From Prochlorococcus sp. scB241_528N17 (GTDB lineage: Bacteria > Cyanobacteriota > Cyanobacteriia > PCC-6307 > Cyanobiaceae), in assembly GCA_000634735.1 (NCBI GenBank), contig JFLG01000001.1:186001-250000 (forward strand): DNA of 64,000 nt, in the 5' to 3' direction. Each line of letters starts with the position of its first letter. Position 1 is the stretch's first letter. Shown piece after piece: positions 62,849-64,000 of this stretch. The translations under genes and the position numbers were made by a program. The notes below the pieces were generated by a model. That model was not told the origin of the DNA. It worked only from the letters and a program-made list of their open reading frames with translations, and did no database searches.

Positions 62849-62878
62849 AATGCTTAGGAGCATTCTTGTTAAGAACAA
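62849..62878. promoter_or_regulatory. Inverted repeats in the rbcR/Z-ISO divergent spacer
   Basis: AATGCT (62849-62854) and AGCATT (62859-62864) form a perfect inverted repeat with a 4-base spacer; TTGTT (62866-62870) and AACAA (62874-62878) form another with a 3-base spacer. LysR proteins often bind such sites (T-N11-A type) near their own promoter. Which, if either, is bound is unknown. Confidence 0.4.
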
Positions 62879-62902
62879 AAATTATTTGAACAATTTAAAT
62901 AT

Positions 62903-63631
62903 ATGGAGACTCATAAAACTTCGCTAATCATCTTAATTTTGATTTTGATTTTTGCGGTCATTCATAGTGGTGGAGCTGCTTTAAGAATCAAAGCAGAATC
63001 TATTATGGGTCCAAGATTATGGCGGTTATGTTTTGTTTTTTTAAGTTTGCCATCTGCAATTATCTTGATTAGTTATTTTTTAGCTCATAGATATGACGGA
63101 ATCAGATTATGGAATTTACAGGGCAATAATTTTGTTTTTATGGTCGTTTGGTTCTTAACTGCAATAAGTTTTTTATTTTTATATCCCGCTACTTACAATT
63201 TGCTAGAAATTCCTTCCGTTTTTAAACCTAAAGTACGTATCTATGGAACTGGGATAATGCGAATCACAAGACATCCACAAGCATTTGGTCAGATAATTTG
63301 GTGTTTCGCTCATACTTTATGGATTGGTACATCATTCACATTAGTAACTTCTATTGGCTTAGTTTTGCATCACCTTTTCGCAATCTGGCATGGCGACAAG
63401 AGATTAGCAAATAGATTTGGAGAAGAATTTGAAAATTTTAAAAAAAATACTTCCATAATCCCTTTCTTGGCGATACTTGAGGGGAGGCAAGAATTTAAGA
63501 TTAAAGAATTTTTTAGGTTATCTCAAGTTGGCATATTAATTGCAATAGGCGTACTATGGTGGTCTCATCAATACATAAATATTGCTGTTAAAACATTTAA
63601 TTCATCATTTTTGTCTGAATTTTTCAATTGA
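62903..63631 (+). CDS. 15-cis-zeta-carotene isomerase (Z-ISO), NnrU family
   Basis: Isomerises the 15-cis bond of tri-cis-zeta-carotene so that CrtQ can act; in plants it is a heme-b membrane protein. The product is 242 residues with about six helices. GIMRITRHPQAFGQIIWCFA (residues 118-136) and the later IIPFLAILEGRQE are almost plant-like. Candidate heme-ligand histidines H21, H124, H137 and H156/H157 are available. NnrU is the broader family name. Its divergence from rbcR and closeness to crtB/crtP make this assignment attractive. Confidence 0.82.
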   Translation: METHKTSLIILILILIFAVIHSGGAALRIKAESIMGPRLWRLCFVFLSLPSAIILISYFLAHRYDGIRLWNLQGNNFVFMVVWFLTAISFLFLYPATYNLLEIPSVFKPKVRIYGTGIMRITRHPQAFGQIIWCFAHTLWIGTSFTLVTSIGLVLHHLFAIWHGDKRLANRFGEEFENFKKNTSIIPFLAILEGRQEFKIKEFFRLSQVGILIAIGVLWWSHQYINIAVKTFNSSFLSEFFN

Positions 63632-63664
63632 CAGTTTAAAATTAAAATATAAGTTCTTTAAAAA

Positions 63665-64000
63665 ATGCCACAAGCTTCAGAAATTGCCTGGTTAATTCCC
63701 GTTTTCCCACTTATTGGAGCAGTGCTTTCTGGCTTAGGACTAATAAGCATTAACAAGAAAATTAATAATTCAAGAGAAATTGTTTCTGTAGGTCTGATTT
63801 CTTTCGTTGGGATTTCTGCGGTAATTAGTTATAAAGCTTTACTTGAACAAGTTAATGGTTATCACTCAGTAGAAAAATTATTTGTATGGGCGAATGCAGG
63901 GGATTTCACAATTCCAATGGGATTTGTCCTTGATCCTTTGGGGAGTGTAATGCTTGCGTTAGTAACTACAATTACTTTGTTGGTAATGATTTACTCTCAT
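63665..64000 (+). CDS. ndhF: NAD(P)H-quinone oxidoreductase subunit 5 (NdhF), 5' part
   Basis: The first 112 codons of a membrane NDH-1 proton-pumping subunit; the window ends inside it. The start ASEIAWLIPVFPLIGAVLSG and LDPLGSVMLALVTTITLLVM are diagnostic of NdhF/NuoL. It begins 33 bases after the Z-ISO gene on the same strand. Which NdhF paralogue (F1 respiratory/cyclic or F3/F4 carbon uptake) cannot be fully decided, but Prochlorococcus normally carries the F1 type. Confidence 0.92.
   Translation, partial: MPQASEIAWLIPVFPLIGAVLSGLGLISINKKINNSREIVSVGLISFVGISAVISYKALLEQVNGYHSVEKLFVWANAGDFTIPMGFVLDPLGSVMLALVTTITLLVMIYSH

Overview
The window is a piece of a marine picocyanobacterial chromosome, almost certainly Prochlorococcus of a high-light (HLI/HLII-like) clade. 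The signs are very AT-rich DNA, tightly packed genes, many TTG/GTG starts, a single-helix high-light-inducible protein (Hli), photosynthesis and NDH-1 genes (ndhO, ndhM, start of ndhF, ycf3, ycf34, a petL candidate), the cyanobacterial response regulators RpaA and RpaB, and plant-type carotenoid genes (crtB, crtP, crtQ and a Z-ISO homologue). Assignments come from reading motifs by eye; no database search was possible.

Layout. 0.2-7 kb: DUF4912 protein, phosphoglucomutase, RarA, phosphopantetheinyl transferase, peroxiredoxin Q, type III pantothenate kinase, PAPS reductase. 7-12.3 kb: ion and redox block of a type II NADH dehydrogenase, a DASS transporter with RCK-type domains, and KtrB/KtrA. 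12.3-13.5 kb: cluster of small unknown genes with a ribbon-helix-helix-like regulator, inverted repeats, a short upstream ORF, a Nif11-like peptide and a small membrane protein. 13.5-22.6 kb: ABC-F ATPase, a twin-CX3C mini-protein, HtrA-type protease, Hli, YihY membrane protein, inositol-phosphatase family protein, TolC-like channel and a radical-SAM DUF512 protein. 22.8-33.3 kb: DUF3120-nadB, VKOR-thioredoxin fusion, rimO, petL candidate, FemAB/GNAT-like protein, RibD-C reductase, tandem PTPS, aroK, CRR7-like protein, GST.

33.3-43.1 kb: DUF751-rbfA-hemD, SRPBCC protein and crtQ, A-type Fe-S carrier, TPR protein, glycosyltransferase-like TIGR03492 protein, epimerase, ndhO, DnaJ-like protein, cysK, and an orphan ECF-type ATPase. 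43.1-44.3 kb: tRNA-Asn(GTT) with a promoter and a clear terminator, then about 1.1 kb of sparse DNA with a repeat pair and one unknown gene. 44.3-51.8 kb: rpaA, holB, tmk, copper P-type ATPase, ycf3, radA, rpaB. 51.8-55.8 kb: lipid operon plsX-fabH-fabD-plsC, in which PlsX carries a repetitive N-terminal extension. 55.8-64 kb: tsaB, ycf34, cca, an RRM protein, crtB, crtP, ndhM, DUF3172, rbcR, Z-ISO and the start of ndhF.

The themes are photosynthesis maintenance (carotenoids, NDH-1, PSI assembly, cytochrome b6f), sulfur assimilation (cysH, cysK, possible sulfate/dicarboxylate transporter), lipid initiation and light/clock regulation. There is no CRISPR array, insertion sequence, integrase or prophage; this is mostly core genome. 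The most unusual spots are the 12.3-13.5 kb small-gene cluster, the PlsX N-terminal repeats, the twin-CX3C mini-protein, and the repeat-bearing DNA after tRNA-Asn.
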